From DATHBD01 sp035296325 (lineage in GTDB: Bacteria > Actinomycetota > Actinomycetes > Mycobacteriales > Micromonosporaceae): a stretch of 64,000 nucleotides of DNA. The notes beneath the pieces were generated by a model that had not been told where the DNA came from, did not search any database, and saw only the letters and a list, made by a program, of their open reading frames with translations. How positions within the stretch are numbered: the first letter of the stretch is position 1; each line of letters begins with the position of its first letter. Of the stretch, positions 8,863-18,177 are shown piece after piece. The stretch is taken from assembly GCA_035296325.1 (NCBI GenBank), contig DATHBD010000016.1:1-64000 (forward strand), written 5' to 3'. The position numbers were made by a program, and so were the translations under genes.

Positions 8863-10235
8863 GCCGCTGCTCCGGCACACGTCGCGACGAACCGCCGGGC
8901 CAGCTGGGGCGAGCCCGCCCAGTGCAGGTGCAGGTACGACGCGTGGACCCGGGCGTCCGCGTACCCCTCGCGGCGAGGCCCTGCCGGACCGGTCCATGAC
9001 CACGCCGTTCCGGCGTCGCCGGTCAGGGTGGTGCGGTGAAACTCGTGACCGGCGAACCGCTCCCCGGCGCGGGTCAGCACCGAGTCGCCGATCGCCACGG
9101 CCTCGCGGTAGCCGAGGATGAGCCGGGGAGTCATCACCGCGTCCGCCGGGACCACCCCGCACATCGGATGCCCGTCCAGTGAGCGGGACAGGTAGAGCAG
9201 CCCCGCGCACTCGGCCGCGATCGGGCCGGGAAACGCGGCGACCTGTGCGGCCAGCGATGTGTTGGCGGCCAGATCGGCCGCGTACACCTCCGGGAACCCG
9301 CCGCCGATCACCAGCCCGGTGGTGCCTTGCGGCAGTTGTGGATCGTTGCGCGGGTCGACCGGCACCACCTCGGCCCCCGCCGCGGTCAGCAGCTCGGCGG
9401 TCTCGGCGTAGCCGAAGGTGAACGCCGCCCCGGCGGCGACCGCCACGCGTGGCTGGGCCGCGACCGGGCCACCGAACCCGGCCACCTCGACGGCAGGGTC
9501 CCACGCCGGGCCGGGGAGCGGCCCGGCCGTGCCGGCCACGGCGAGCACCGTATCCAGGTCGACAGCCCGCTCGATCAGCCCGGCCAGCGCGGCTACCGTG
9601 CCGACCGCTTCGGCGGCCCGCTCCGCGACCGGTACCAGGCCGAGGTGGCGCGCCGGCGTGGCGACGGCGTCGTCGCGGCGCAGCGATCCCAGAACCGGCA
9701 CCCCGAGCGGGGCGAGGGCGTCGCGGAGGATGGCATCGTGCCGGTCTGACCCGACCCGGTTGAGGATGATCCCGGCGATGCGCACTTCGGGATCGAACGC
9801 TACGAACCCCCCCACCAGCGCGGCAATCGACCGGCCCTGCGCCGTCGCGTCGACCACGAGCACGACCGGGCTGTCCAGGAGCTTCGCGACCTGCGCGGTG
9901 GAGGCGAGCTCACCCCGGCCGACCGCGCCGTCGTACAGGCCCATCACCCCCTCGATGACCGCCACGTCCGCCGGCACAGGGGTTGCCGCGCCGTGGCGGA
10001 ACAACGGGGCGATCCGGTCCGGACTCACCAGGTACGGGTCGAGGTTGCGCCCCGGTCGACCGGCCGCTAGCGCGTGGTACCCAGGGTCGATGTAGTCCGG
10101 GCCGACCTTGTGCGGGCTCACCACGAGGCCCCTGGCGGTCAGCGCGGCGATCAGCCCTGTCGCGACGGTGGTTTTGCCGTGGCCGGAGGCAGGCGCCGCG
10201 ACGACGATCCGCGGGGTCGCCGGCCCACCGGTCAC
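8859..10235 (-). CDS. cobB: Cobyrinate / hydrogenobyrinate a,c-diamide synthase
   Basis: 458 residues. The N-terminal ATP-binding part has the P-loop ASGHGKTTVATGL and the KVGPDYIDPGYH motif; the C-terminal part is a class I glutamine amidotransferase with GGGFPEVYA and the nucleophile cysteine in AECAGLLYL. It amidates the a and c side chains using glutamine and ATP, before CobN inserts cobalt. The GTG at 10235 overlaps the cobO stop. Confidence 0.94.
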   Translation of the reverse strand: MTGGPATPRIVVAAPASGHGKTTVATGLIAALTARGLVVSPHKVGPDYIDPGYHALAAGRPGRNLDPYLVSPDRIAPLFRHGAATPVPADVAVIEGVMGLYDGAVGRGELASTAQVAKLLDSPVVLVVDATAQGRSIAALVGGFVAFDPEVRIAGIILNRVGSDRHDAILRDALAPLGVPVLGSLRRDDAVATPARHLGLVPVAERAAEAVGTVAALAGLIERAVDLDTVLAVAGTAGPLPGPAWDPAVEVAGFGGPVAAQPRVAVAAGAAFTFGYAETAELLTAAGAEVVPVDPRNDPQLPQGTTGLVIGGGFPEVYAADLAANTSLAAQVAAFPGPIAAECAGLLYLSRSLDGHPMCGVVPADAVMTPRLILGYREAVAIGDSVLTRAGERFAGHEFHRTTLTGDAGTAWSWTGPAGPRREGYADARVHASYLHLHWAGSPQLARRFVATCAGAAA

Positions 10236-10846
10236 CACTCGATCCCCCGTTGGCCCTTCTGGCCCTCGTCCATCGGGTGCTTGATCTTCGTCATTTCCAC
10301 GACCAGGTCGGCGGCGTCGACGAGCCGTTGATCGGCGTTGCGGCCGGTGATGACGACGTGCTGGGAGCCGGGACGGTCCCGCAGCGTGGCCACCACCTCG
10401 TCGACGTCGACCCAGCCCCAGGTCATCGGATAGGTGAACTCGTCCAACACATACAGGCCGTGGCGCTCGTCGGCGAGCCGGCGCTGGATCTCCCGCCACC
10501 CCTCCAGCGCCGCCGCGGCGTGGTCGTCCTCGGTGCCGCCCTTGCGGGCCCACGACCAGCCCTCGCCCATCTTGTGCCACTCGACCGGCCCGCCTTCGCC
10601 GGTCTGCTCGTGCACCCGGCCGAGGGTCCGGAAGGCACCCTCCTCGCCGACCCTCCACTTCGCGCTCTTGACGAACTGGAACACGCCGATCGACCACCCC
10701 TGGCTCCAGCCGCGCAGCGCGAGCCCGAACGCCGCGGTGGATTTGCCTTTCATGGTTCCGGTGTGGACGACGACGAGCGGCCGGTTGCGGCGCTGCCGGG
10801 TGGTCAGGCCGTCATCGGGCACGGTGCTGGGTTGACCCTGGGGCAT
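10232..10846 (-). CDS. cobO: Cob(I)yrinic acid a,c-diamide adenosyltransferase
   Basis: 204 residues, CobA/CobO family. The P-loop reads HTGTMKGKSTAAFG (the family usually has TGNGKGKST, so Asn-Gly is Thr-Met here). RGWSQGWSIGVFQFVKS and VLDEFTYPM follow as expected. It transfers the adenosyl group of ATP to Co(I). The ATG at 10846 shares one base with the stop of the chelatase gene (TGATG). Confidence 0.93.
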   Translation of the reverse strand: MPQGQPSTVPDDGLTTRQRRNRPLVVVHTGTMKGKSTAAFGLALRGWSQGWSIGVFQFVKSAKWRVGEEGAFRTLGRVHEQTGEGGPVEWHKMGEGWSWARKGGTEDDHAAAALEGWREIQRRLADERHGLYVLDEFTYPMTWGWVDVDEVVATLRDRPGSQHVVITGRNADQRLVDAADLVVEMTKIKHPMDEGQKGQRGIEW

Positions 10847-12918
10847 CAGGCGACCTTCCGATCGGGGCGGGCGGCGCGGGCGACGGCCGCGAGGTGGTCG
10901 GCCGCGAGTTCATCGAGCCGCAGGGTGGGCGCGCCGAGCGCCTCGGCAAGGGCGCCCGCCAGGCCGAGCCGGACCGGTCCGTCCTCGCAGTCCACGACGA
11001 CGCAGCAGGTGCCCGTCGCGGCGAGGACGGCGGCCGCGCGGTGTGCCTCCGCGACGGGTTGCCCAGTGCCGGTGGCCCGGCCGTCGGTGACCACGATCAG
11101 CAATGGGCGGCGCTGCGGATCCTTGAGCCGTTCCCGCCGCAGCACGTCAAATGCGAGCCGCAGGCCCGCCGCGACCGGGCTGCGCCCGCCGGTCGGCAGC
11201 GCACCGAGCCTGGCGGCGCCGGCCTCGACCGACGAGGTGGGTGGCAGCGCGAGCTGCGCCGACGTGCCGCGGAACGTGATCATGCCGACCTTGTCCCGGC
11301 GTTGGTACGCGTCGAGCAGCAGTGACAGGACCGCGCCCTTGACCGCGTGCATCCGCTGCCGCGCGGCCATCGATCCCGAGGCGTCCACGACGAAGAGCAC
11401 GAGGTTCCCCTCGCGGCCCTCGCGGACCGCCGTCCGCACGTCGTCACGGCGCACCAGCAGGCCGACGCCGATGCGGCCCCGGGTCCGCTGGTGCGGCGCG
11501 GCGGCCACCAGGGTCGCCAGAACATGCAGCGGCCGGCCGGTGGCCCTGTCGGTCGGCCGCCGCGATCCGGTGGTGCGACCGGTTGGCGTCTCGGCGCGCG
11601 ACCGGCGACCCGTGGCCCCACCGCCGACACCCGGTACGGTCAGCAGCCGGGCCTGGAACGGGGTGCCCGCGGCGGCGACCTGGTCGGGCTGCCGCGCGGC
11701 GCCGGCGGCGCGCCCGGACGAACGGGGCGTATCAGCCGGCGAGCCGGTGGCGGAGTCCGATGTCGTCGGCTCCGGTGACGGGTCGCTCTCCGGGGCCGAG
11801 CGCGGGGGGTCGACCGGCTCCGGCTGACCACCACCACCGTCACCGCTGCCGCCGCCACCACCGCCTCCGCCGGGACCGTCGTCGCGCGGATCCTCATCGG
11901 GTCCGTCGTCGGACTCCGAGTTCAGCGCCTCGTCCAGCGCTTCCTGGTCGAGACCGGGGGCGTCGAAGGGGTTGCGGCGCTTGCGGTGCGGCAGGGCCAG
12001 CAACGCAGCCTGCCGGACATCCTCGGCGGTGACGACGCCACGCCCGTGCCAGGCCGCGTGTGCGATGGCGGTACGGGCGGTGACCAGGTCGGCGCGCATC
12101 CCGTCCACCTCGAACGCCGCGCAGATCCGCGCGATCTGGTGCAGGGCACGCTCCGGGAGCACGACCGTGCCGAGCCGACTCCTCGCCTGCCGGATCCGGG
12201 CCGCGAGGTCGGCCTCCGCCGGTGCCCACCGGGCCGCGAACGCATCCGGCGACGCCTCGTACGCCAACCGACGGCGTACCACCTCGACGCGCACCTGCGG
12301 GTCACGCGACGCGGTCACCTCGACCGTGAGGCCGAACCGGTCGAGCAACTGCGGGCGCAGCTCGCCCTCCTCCGGATTCATCGTCCCGACCAGCAGCACC
12401 CGGGCCGCGTGGGTGACCGACACGCCCTCGCGCGCCACGTGCGCCGATCCCATCGCGGCGACGTCGAGCAGCAGGTCCACCAGGTGGTCGTGCAGCAGGT
12501 TGACCTCGTCGACGTAGAGGACGCCGCGGTGCGCGTCGGCGAGCAGGCCCGGCTCGAACGCCTTGACGCCCTCGGTCAAAGCCCGTTCCAGGTCCAGCGA
12601 GCCGACCAGGCGGTCCTCCGTCGCGCCGATCGGCAGTTCCACCAGCCGGGCCGGACGGGTGGCCCGCGCCGCCCCCGGCTCGTGCGGCCCGTCCGGGCAG
12701 ACCGGATCCGGGCGCGCCGGGTCGCAGGAGAACCGACAGCCGACCACGACGGCGAGGCCGGGCAGCAGGGCGGCCAGCGCCCGCACCACAGTGGACTTCG
12801 CGGTGCCCTTCTCGCCCCGCACGAGGACCCCGCCGACGGCCGGTGATACCGCGTTGAGCAGCAACGCCAGCCGCAGGTCGTCGAGGCCGACCACCGCGGA
12901 GAACGGGTACCCGCTCAC
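10846..12918 (-). CDS. Fused ChlI/ChlD-type AAA+ and VWA chelatase subunit (CobS/CobT substitute)
   Basis: 690 residues. An AAA+ module at about 1-340 has Walker A GEKGTAKSTV, Walker B VLYVDEVNLL and ATMNPEEGELRPQLLDRFG-like sensor text; a Pro/Gly/acidic linker at about 345-450 contains a glycine run; a von Willebrand A domain at about 490-690 has the MIDAS motif VVDASGSM and VVTDGRATG. This is the magnesium-chelatase I+D architecture that serves as the ATPase partner of CobN in actinobacteria. It lies directly after cobN with a 4-base GTGA overlap, which supports cobalt rather than magnesium chelation. Confidence 0.92.
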   Translation of the reverse strand: MSGYPFSAVVGLDDLRLALLLNAVSPAVGGVLVRGEKGTAKSTVVRALAALLPGLAVVVGCRFSCDPARPDPVCPDGPHEPGAARATRPARLVELPIGATEDRLVGSLDLERALTEGVKAFEPGLLADAHRGVLYVDEVNLLHDHLVDLLLDVAAMGSAHVAREGVSVTHAARVLLVGTMNPEEGELRPQLLDRFGLTVEVTASRDPQVRVEVVRRRLAYEASPDAFAARWAPAEADLAARIRQARSRLGTVVLPERALHQIARICAAFEVDGMRADLVTARTAIAHAAWHGRGVVTAEDVRQAALLALPHRKRRNPFDAPGLDQEALDEALNSESDDGPDEDPRDDGPGGGGGGGGSGDGGGGQPEPVDPPRSAPESDPSPEPTTSDSATGSPADTPRSSGRAAGAARQPDQVAAAGTPFQARLLTVPGVGGGATGRRSRAETPTGRTTGSRRPTDRATGRPLHVLATLVAAAPHQRTRGRIGVGLLVRRDDVRTAVREGREGNLVLFVVDASGSMAARQRMHAVKGAVLSLLLDAYQRRDKVGMITFRGTSAQLALPPTSSVEAGAARLGALPTGGRSPVAAGLRLAFDVLRRERLKDPQRRPLLIVVTDGRATGTGQPVAEAHRAAAVLAATGTCCVVVDCEDGPVRLGLAGALAEALGAPTLRLDELAADHLAAVARAARPDRKVA

Positions 12919-15900
12919 CGCTGCACCCCATCGTCGACCGCGTCGCCTTCCAGGTCGCCCTCCAGCTCCAGGAACGTGGCACGCAGCTGCTCCAGCGTCT
13001 GCGGATCGGGCTGCGCCCAGAGCCCTCGCTCGGCCGCCTCCAACAGTCGCTCGCTGATCCCGTGCAACGCCCACGGGTTGGACCGGCGCATAAAGTCCCC
13101 GACCTGGGGGTCGAAGACGTAGGACTCCGCGAGCCGCTGGTACATCCAGTCGTCGACCACGCCCGCCGTCGCGTCGTAGCCGAAGAGATAGTCAACGGTC
13201 GCGGCCATCTCGAACGCCCCCTTGTAGCCGTGCCGCTGCATCGCCGCGATCCAGCGCGGATTGACCACCCGGGCCCGGAACACCCGTTTGGTTTCCTCGG
13301 CCAGGGTCCGGGTCCGTACCTGGTCCGGCACGGCCGAGTCGCCGACGTACGCGGCCGGCGCGCTGCCGGTCAGTGCCCGCACGGTGGCCACCATGCCGCC
13401 GTGGTACTGGAAGTAGTCGTCGGAGTCGACGATGTCGTGCTCGCGGGTGTCCTGGTTCTTCACGGCCACCGACATCCGTCGGAACGACACCTCCATGTCG
13501 GCGCGGGCCTCCCGCCCGTCGAGCCCCTGGCCGTAGGCGTAGCCGCCCCACACCGCGTACACCTCCGCGAGGTCGGCGTCGCTGCGCCAGTTGCGAGCAT
13601 CGATCAGCGGCAGCAGGCCGGCGCCGTACGCGCCGGGCTTGGACCCGAAGATCCGGGTGGTGGCCCGCCGGACGTCCCCATGCGCCTCGAGGTCGCTCGC
13701 CACATGCGCGAGCAGGTAGTTCTCCTCCGCTGGTTCCGCCAATCCACTCACCGCCCGAACCGCGTCATCGAGCAGCGCGATCACGTGCGGGAACGCGTCG
13801 CGGAAGAACCCGGAGATGCGAACGGTCACGTCGATGCGGGGCCGACCGAGCTCGGCCCGCGGCACCACGGTGAAACCGGTGACCCGGCGGGACGCGTCGT
13901 CCCACACCGGACGGCAGCCCAGCAGCGCCAGGACTTCGGCGATGTCGTCGCCCTGCGTGCGCATCGCCGAGGTGCCCCAGATCGTCAGGCCCACTGAGCG
14001 GGGGTAGTCGCCGGTGTCGGCGAGGTGCCGCTCGATCAGCGAGTCGGCCAGCGCGACACCGACGTCCCAGGCGTTGCGCGACGGAATGGCCTTGGGATCC
14101 ACCGAGTAGAAGTTGCGGCCGGTAGGCAGCACGTTGACCAGACCCCGCGTCGGCGACCCGGACGGGCCCGATGGCACGTACCCGCCGTCCAGCGCGTGCA
14201 GGAGATGGCCCAGCTCATCGGTGGTCCGCGCCAGCCGAGGTACCACCTCTGTCGCCGCGAACTCCAGGACCCGGACCACCTCCGGAACGTCGCGTCCCAG
14301 GGCCTCGCCGGCGACGGCGGGCGCCTTGGCCAAATCCCACCCGGCGGCCTCCATGCCGAGCACGAGCCGCCGGGCCAACTCCTCGATGAGGTCGACGGCG
14401 TCGGCGGCCGATCGGGCCGGCCCGTCCACCGCGCCGAGCAGTCCCGCCGGCACGTCGACCGCGGCCCCCGGCGCCGCCAGCAGGGCCCGCTCGTCCAGCC
14501 CGAACCCGGCCGCGAGCGCCGCTCGCAGACCGGGCAGCGCCCCGGACCGCCCGCCGAACATCTGCGTCGCCCGCAGGATCGCCAGCACCAGGTTGACCCG
14601 CGCCTCGCCGCGCGGTGGTTGGCCGAGGATGTGCAGACCGTCGCGGATCTGAACGTCCTTGATCTCACACAGGTACCCGTCCAGGTGCAGCACGAAATCG
14701 TCGAAGTCATCGTCGCCGGGCATCTGCTCGGCGTGCAGATCGTGGTGCAGTTGAGCTGCCTGGATCACGGTCCAGATCTGCGCCCGCAGCGTCGGCACCT
14801 TCGCCGGATCCAGCGCGACCACGGTGGCGTACTCGTCGAGCAACTGCTCGAGCCGGGCCAGCTCGCCGTAGGTGTCGGCCCGCGCCATCGGCGGCACCAG
14901 GTGATCCACCACCGTGGCGTGTGCCCGCCGTTTGGCCTGCGTGCCCTCCCCCGGGTCGTTGACGATGAACGGGTAGACCAACGGCAGATCACCGAGTACG
15001 GCGTCCGGCGCGCACGCCGCGGACAGGCCGAGCCCGTTGCCGGGCAACCACTCCAGCGTCCCGTGCTTGCCCAGATGGATCATCGCGTGGGCGCCGAACA
15101 CCTCGTCGGCCCAGCGGTACGCGGCCAGGTAGTGATGGCTGGGCGGCAGATCCGGGTCGTGGTAGATCGCGATCGGGTTCTCCCCGAACCCCCGCGGCGG
15201 CTGGATCATCAGGACCACGTTGCCGAACCGCAGCGATGCCAGCACGATCTGCGCCGCGGCGCCTTCGCCGTCGACGTACAACGCGCCGGGTGCCGGGCCC
15301 CAGTGCGCCACCATGCGGTCCGACAGTTCCACCGGTAGCGCGTCGAGCCACTCCGCGTACTGCGCGGCCGGCACCCGTGCCGGTGCCGCCGCGAGCTGCT
15401 CCTCGGTGAGCCACGCGACGTCGTGGCCACCGGCGGCGATCAGCGCATGGATCAGCGCATCACCGTCGGTCGGGAAGTCTCCGGTGTGGTAGCCGGCCGA
15501 GCGCAGTGCCTGGAGCAGCTCGACCGCCGAGGCAGGGGTGTCCAGCCCGACGGCGTTGCCGACCCGGGCGTGCTTCGTCGGATAGCTGGACAGCACGATC
15601 GCGAGCCGCTTGCGCCCGTTGGGCACATGGCGCAGGGCCGCGTGCCGCACCGCGATCCCGGCGACCCGGGCACACCGCTCGGCGTCGGCGGCGTACACCG
15701 CGACCCCGTCCCGCAGTTCTTTGAACGAGCACGGCACCGTGATCAACCTGCCGTCGAACTCCGGAATCGCCACCTGCATGGCGGCGTCCATCGGTGACAG
15801 GGCGGCCGAACTACCCAACCACGTCGCCCGATCGGTGGTCAGGCACAGCGCCTGGAGCACCGGCACATCGAGACCGGCCAGCGCACCCACGTCCCACGAC

Positions 15901-16607
15901 TCGTCGTCACCGCCGGCGGCCGCGCTCGCGGCGTGCGCGCCGCCGGCCGCGAGGACCGTGACGATCACGGCGTCGGCCGCCGCCAGCAGGTCGAACAGCC
16001 CGCGGTCCGCGCCCCGCAGCGAGCCGGTGAAGACCGGCAACGGCCGGCCTCCCCGTTCCTCGATCGCCGCGCACAGGGCATCGACGAACGCCGTGTTGGC
16101 GCTCACCGCGTGCGCCCGGTAGAAGACCACCGCCACCACCGGCGCATCCGACCCGTCCACACTCCCGCCGGTGACCGCGCCGGCTCGATGGTGCAGGCCG
16201 AATGCCGGCAGCGCCTGCGGTGGCGCGAACGCCTCGCCGGTCAGCAGCAACGTGTCGCGCAGGAACGCAGCCAGGGAGGCCAGGTTGGCCGGGCCCCCTT
16301 CGGCGAGGTAGGCCAACGCCTCCCTCGCGATACCGATCGGCACGGTAGAGATCGCCATCAGGGACGGATCGGGCACTGTCTCGCCGCCCAGCACCAACGT
16401 CGGCAGACCGGACTCCAGGACCGCATCCAGGCCCTCCGGCCAGGTCGCGCGACCGCCGAGGAGCCGGACCACCACGATGCGAGCCTCCCGCAGCAGCGCC
16501 GGCACCTCGGCCGCCGTCAACCGGGCCGGATTGCCCACCAGCCACCGCTCACCGCTGGCCCGCGCCGCCAACAGATCAGTGTCCGCAGTGGACAGCAGGA
16601 CGATCAC
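12915..16607 (-). CDS. cobN: Aerobic cobaltochelatase large subunit
   Basis: 1230 residues, normal for CobN. It binds hydrogenobyrinic acid a,c-diamide and cobalt; insertion needs the ChlI/D-like ATPase encoded next. Visible family blocks include GRKRLAIVLSSYPTKHARVG, MIHLGKHGTLEWLPG and WGTSAMRTQGDDIAEVL. The start is chosen at GTG 16607 because CobN proteins usually begin [M]I-LLSTSDTDLL-like, and VIVLLSTADTDLL starts there with a G-rich stretch upstream; GTG at 16643 would add 12 residues. First gene after the riboswitch and leader. Confidence 0.94.
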   Translation of the reverse strand: MIVLLSTADTDLLAARASGERWLVGNPARLTAAEVPALLREARIVVVRLLGGRATWPEGLDAVLESGLPTLVLGGETVPDPSLMAISTVPIGIAREALAYLAEGGPANLASLAAFLRDTLLLTGEAFAPPQALPAFGLHHRAGAVTGGSVDGSDAPVVAVVFYRAHAVSANTAFVDALCAAIEERGGRPLPVFTGSLRGADRGLFDLLAAADAVIVTVLAAGGAHAASAAAGGDDESWDVGALAGLDVPVLQALCLTTDRATWLGSSAALSPMDAAMQVAIPEFDGRLITVPCSFKELRDGVAVYAADAERCARVAGIAVRHAALRHVPNGRKRLAIVLSSYPTKHARVGNAVGLDTPASAVELLQALRSAGYHTGDFPTDGDALIHALIAAGGHDVAWLTEEQLAAAPARVPAAQYAEWLDALPVELSDRMVAHWGPAPGALYVDGEGAAAQIVLASLRFGNVVLMIQPPRGFGENPIAIYHDPDLPPSHHYLAAYRWADEVFGAHAMIHLGKHGTLEWLPGNGLGLSAACAPDAVLGDLPLVYPFIVNDPGEGTQAKRRAHATVVDHLVPPMARADTYGELARLEQLLDEYATVVALDPAKVPTLRAQIWTVIQAAQLHHDLHAEQMPGDDDFDDFVLHLDGYLCEIKDVQIRDGLHILGQPPRGEARVNLVLAILRATQMFGGRSGALPGLRAALAAGFGLDERALLAAPGAAVDVPAGLLGAVDGPARSAADAVDLIEELARRLVLGMEAAGWDLAKAPAVAGEALGRDVPEVVRVLEFAATEVVPRLARTTDELGHLLHALDGGYVPSGPSGSPTRGLVNVLPTGRNFYSVDPKAIPSRNAWDVGVALADSLIERHLADTGDYPRSVGLTIWGTSAMRTQGDDIAEVLALLGCRPVWDDASRRVTGFTVVPRAELGRPRIDVTVRISGFFRDAFPHVIALLDDAVRAVSGLAEPAEENYLLAHVASDLEAHGDVRRATTRIFGSKPGAYGAGLLPLIDARNWRSDADLAEVYAVWGGYAYGQGLDGREARADMEVSFRRMSVAVKNQDTREHDIVDSDDYFQYHGGMVATVRALTGSAPAAYVGDSAVPDQVRTRTLAEETKRVFRARVVNPRWIAAMQRHGYKGAFEMAATVDYLFGYDATAGVVDDWMYQRLAESYVFDPQVGDFMRRSNPWALHGISERLLEAAERGLWAQPDPQTLEQLRATFLELEGDLEGDAVDDGVQR

Positions 16608-16659
16608 GCGCGCGCCCCCGCCCGGCCGCGCCACGAGGTGCACGCGCCGAACCGACCTG

Positions 16660-16685
16660 GGCGGACATGGCAGCGCACGTCCGCC
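16660..16685 (-). promoter_or_regulatory. Strong hairpin just upstream of cobN
   Basis: Ten-base arms (16660-16669 and 16676-16685) pair across a 6-base loop, with a single G-U type mismatch. In the mRNA this stands 50-75 bases ahead of the cobN start and after the riboswitch and leader ORF. There is no U run after it, so it could be a pausing or Rho-assisted stop site or a structure that shields the cobN start; inference only. Confidence 0.5.
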
Positions 16686-16783
16686 GCCGTGTCAGGCGAA
16701 TGGAGGACGGTGGATGGCACGACGGCAGATCCGGAGGTGCACCCAGCACGGGGTGGACACACTCCGGTAGGGGCGGTCACCCG

Positions 16784-16825
16784 CTACGTCAGCGTCGGCG
16801 GATCAGCGGTTGAAATGCAGCACAT
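16784..16825 (-). CDS. Putative 13-residue leader ORF after the riboswitch
   Basis: Reads MCCISTADPPTLT then TAG. A GGGAGG ribosome-binding site lies 6 bases before its ATG, better than anything in front of cobN. It begins about 40 bases after the riboswitch closes. The GAGGCT of this binding site is complementary to AGCCTC inside the riboswitch (plus-strand 16959-16964), so ligand-dependent masking is possible. Translation of the peptide and any coupling to cobN are unproven. Confidence 0.4.
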   Translation of the reverse strand: MCCISTADPPTLT

Positions 16826-16864
16826 ATGGAGCCTCCCGGGTACCTCGCCCAGTGGTCAGGTCGC

Positions 16865-17026
16865 GACGGACGAAGTGTCCTGGCTCTCGGATCAACGCGC
16901 ACCCCGGCCTTCCAGCTCCTGCATACATACTGCAGTCCAGCGAGCCGTGACCATGCTTGAGGCTTGCTACCCGATGACAGTGGCGGGACCGCGCCGGAAT
17001 CTCACCGGCTTCCTCCATTGTCCGTC
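16865..17026 (-). ncRNA. Cobalamin riboswitch
   Basis: On the minus strand the core reads GAAGCCGGTGAGATTCCGGC, then GGTCCCGCCACTGTCATCGG, the conserved adenosylcobalamin aptamer core with the B12 box GCCACTG at 16978-16984. The 3' side has GAGAGCCAGGACAC. A perfect 7-base P1 stem (GACGGAC/GTCCGTC) joins 17020-17026 with 16865-16871, setting the borders. It sits upstream of the cobN operon and should turn it off when B12 is present. A loop AGCCTC can pair with the downstream ribosome-binding site, suggesting translational control. Confidence 0.93.
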
Positions 17027-17415
17027 AACGGTGACCTCACCACATCGACCATGATGACGTCAACCGCGCATGACCGGAATGCGTCCCGTGCGATGCGGTG
17101 GTCGTGGTGGAACCCACACTCTTACACGTTCGCGTAGGATCCCGAACGGGACCGCGCGGAACGGTTCCGCGGGCGGTCGGCCTGCGTGCCTTCGGCGGCC
17201 AGTTCGGCCGCGTCTGCGTTGCCGCATCACACCGTGGCGACAGCTCGCAGATAGTCCGGGAGGTCATCGACTCCGACGGCGGCGCCGCGACACCAGTCGA
17301 CCACAACCAGGTCGAATGCGCGCAGTACCGGCTCGATGGATGCGGCCGCGACCGGTTGCGTCGCTGCGTGCAGGGCCAACCCGAACCCGACGATCGCGCC
17401 GGAGCTCGCGCAGCC
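17027..17415. other. Intergenic between riboswitch and NmrA-like gene
   Basis: Must hold the promoter of the cobalamin operon (minus strand, upstream of 17026); a TTGACG at 17063-17058 could be a -35 but no good -10 follows at the right distance. From 17230 to 17415 the reading frame of the NmrA-like gene stays open for 62 codons after its TAG and looks protein-like (for example FDLVVVDWCRGAAVGVDDLP) before a TGA at 17227-17229; no start codon with a binding site is visible, so it is not called as a gene. Confidence 0.4.
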
Positions 17416-18177
17416 CTACGTTGCCGGTGCAGAGCTGCTGAGCTGCCGGAGCCACTCGTCGAATGTCGTTGCGGCGACTCGAGCGTCCTCGGCCGGCAGC
17501 AGCACGTTCCCGGCCCATTCCGGGCCGAACGGGGCGGACCAGGTCGGCACCAGCCGCACCGTGCGACCCTGCGCCACGGTTGTCCGCCTGGCCATGTCGA
17601 CCAGGTCCTGCGTCTGCGGGCCGGCCACGTCCACGTAGCGGCCGCGTGCATCACCCACCGCGATGTCGACGAGGACATCCGCTACGTCCGCGGGTGCGAT
17701 CGGCTGCACGAGCAGCGGAGGGATCGTGGCGACACCGTCGCGCTCGGTCCAGCTCACCACGGTCGCGGCGAAGTCGTGGAACTGCGTCGCCGGCACGATT
17801 GTCCATGGCACCGGACCGGCGCTCACGAGGCGCTCCTGCTCCCGTTTGCCAGCGTAGTGCGCGTTGCCCTCGATGCGATCGAGCCCGACGATGGAGAGCA
17901 GCACGTGGTGGCGCACGCCCGCGCTCTGCTCGGCGGCGAGCAGATTCCGTGTGGCGGCGCCAAAGTGTGCCACCGCGCCCGAGCGATCCCCCGCTGGACC
18001 GTTCGTGACGTCCACCACCGAGTCGACACCGTTGAGCACCGCGTCCAGTCCTGCCGCGGTGACCAGGTCAACGCCGAGCGACCGGCTGATGCGTACGACG
18101 TCATGGCCGGCGCGCTCCAAGGCGGCGACGGTGAGGATTCCGATGTTGCCGGTGGCGCCGGCGACTGCGACCCGCAT
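17416..18177 (-). CDS. NmrA-like / atypical SDR NAD(P)-binding protein
   Basis: 253 residues. Begins MRVAVAGATGNIGILTVAAL, the GxxGxxG dinucleotide motif of NmrA-like atypical short-chain dehydrogenases, followed by LSIVGLDRIEGNAHYAGKRE, where Tyr-X3-Lys-like YAGK keeps the SDR pattern. Such proteins sense or reduce with NAD(P)H; the substrate cannot be told. ATG at 18177 is preceded by GGGAG. A longer frame to 18288 is rejected. The TAG stop is followed in frame by 62 open codons (see neighbouring entry). Confidence 0.8.
   Translation of the reverse strand: MRVAVAGATGNIGILTVAALERAGHDVVRISRSLGVDLVTAAGLDAVLNGVDSVVDVTNGPAGDRSGAVAHFGAATRNLLAAEQSAGVRHHVLLSIVGLDRIEGNAHYAGKREQERLVSAGPVPWTIVPATQFHDFAATVVSWTERDGVATIPPLLVQPIAPADVADVLVDIAVGDARGRYVDVAGPQTQDLVDMARRTTVAQGRTVRLVPTWSAPFGPEWAGNVLLPAEDARVAATTFDEWLRQLSSSAPAT

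Noticed and set aside
9983..11827. 614-codon plus-strand frame over cobB, cobO and the chelatase gene
   Set aside because: Spans three minus-strand genes in antisense; no motif.
14025..15338. 437-codon plus-strand open frame inside cobN
   Set aside because: Antisense shadow of a high-GC gene; Arg/Gln/Pro-rich composition and no family, while the minus strand is clearly CobN.
16803..17018. 71-codon minus-strand frame across the riboswitch
   Set aside because: It lies over the conserved aptamer core; its coding look is accidental.
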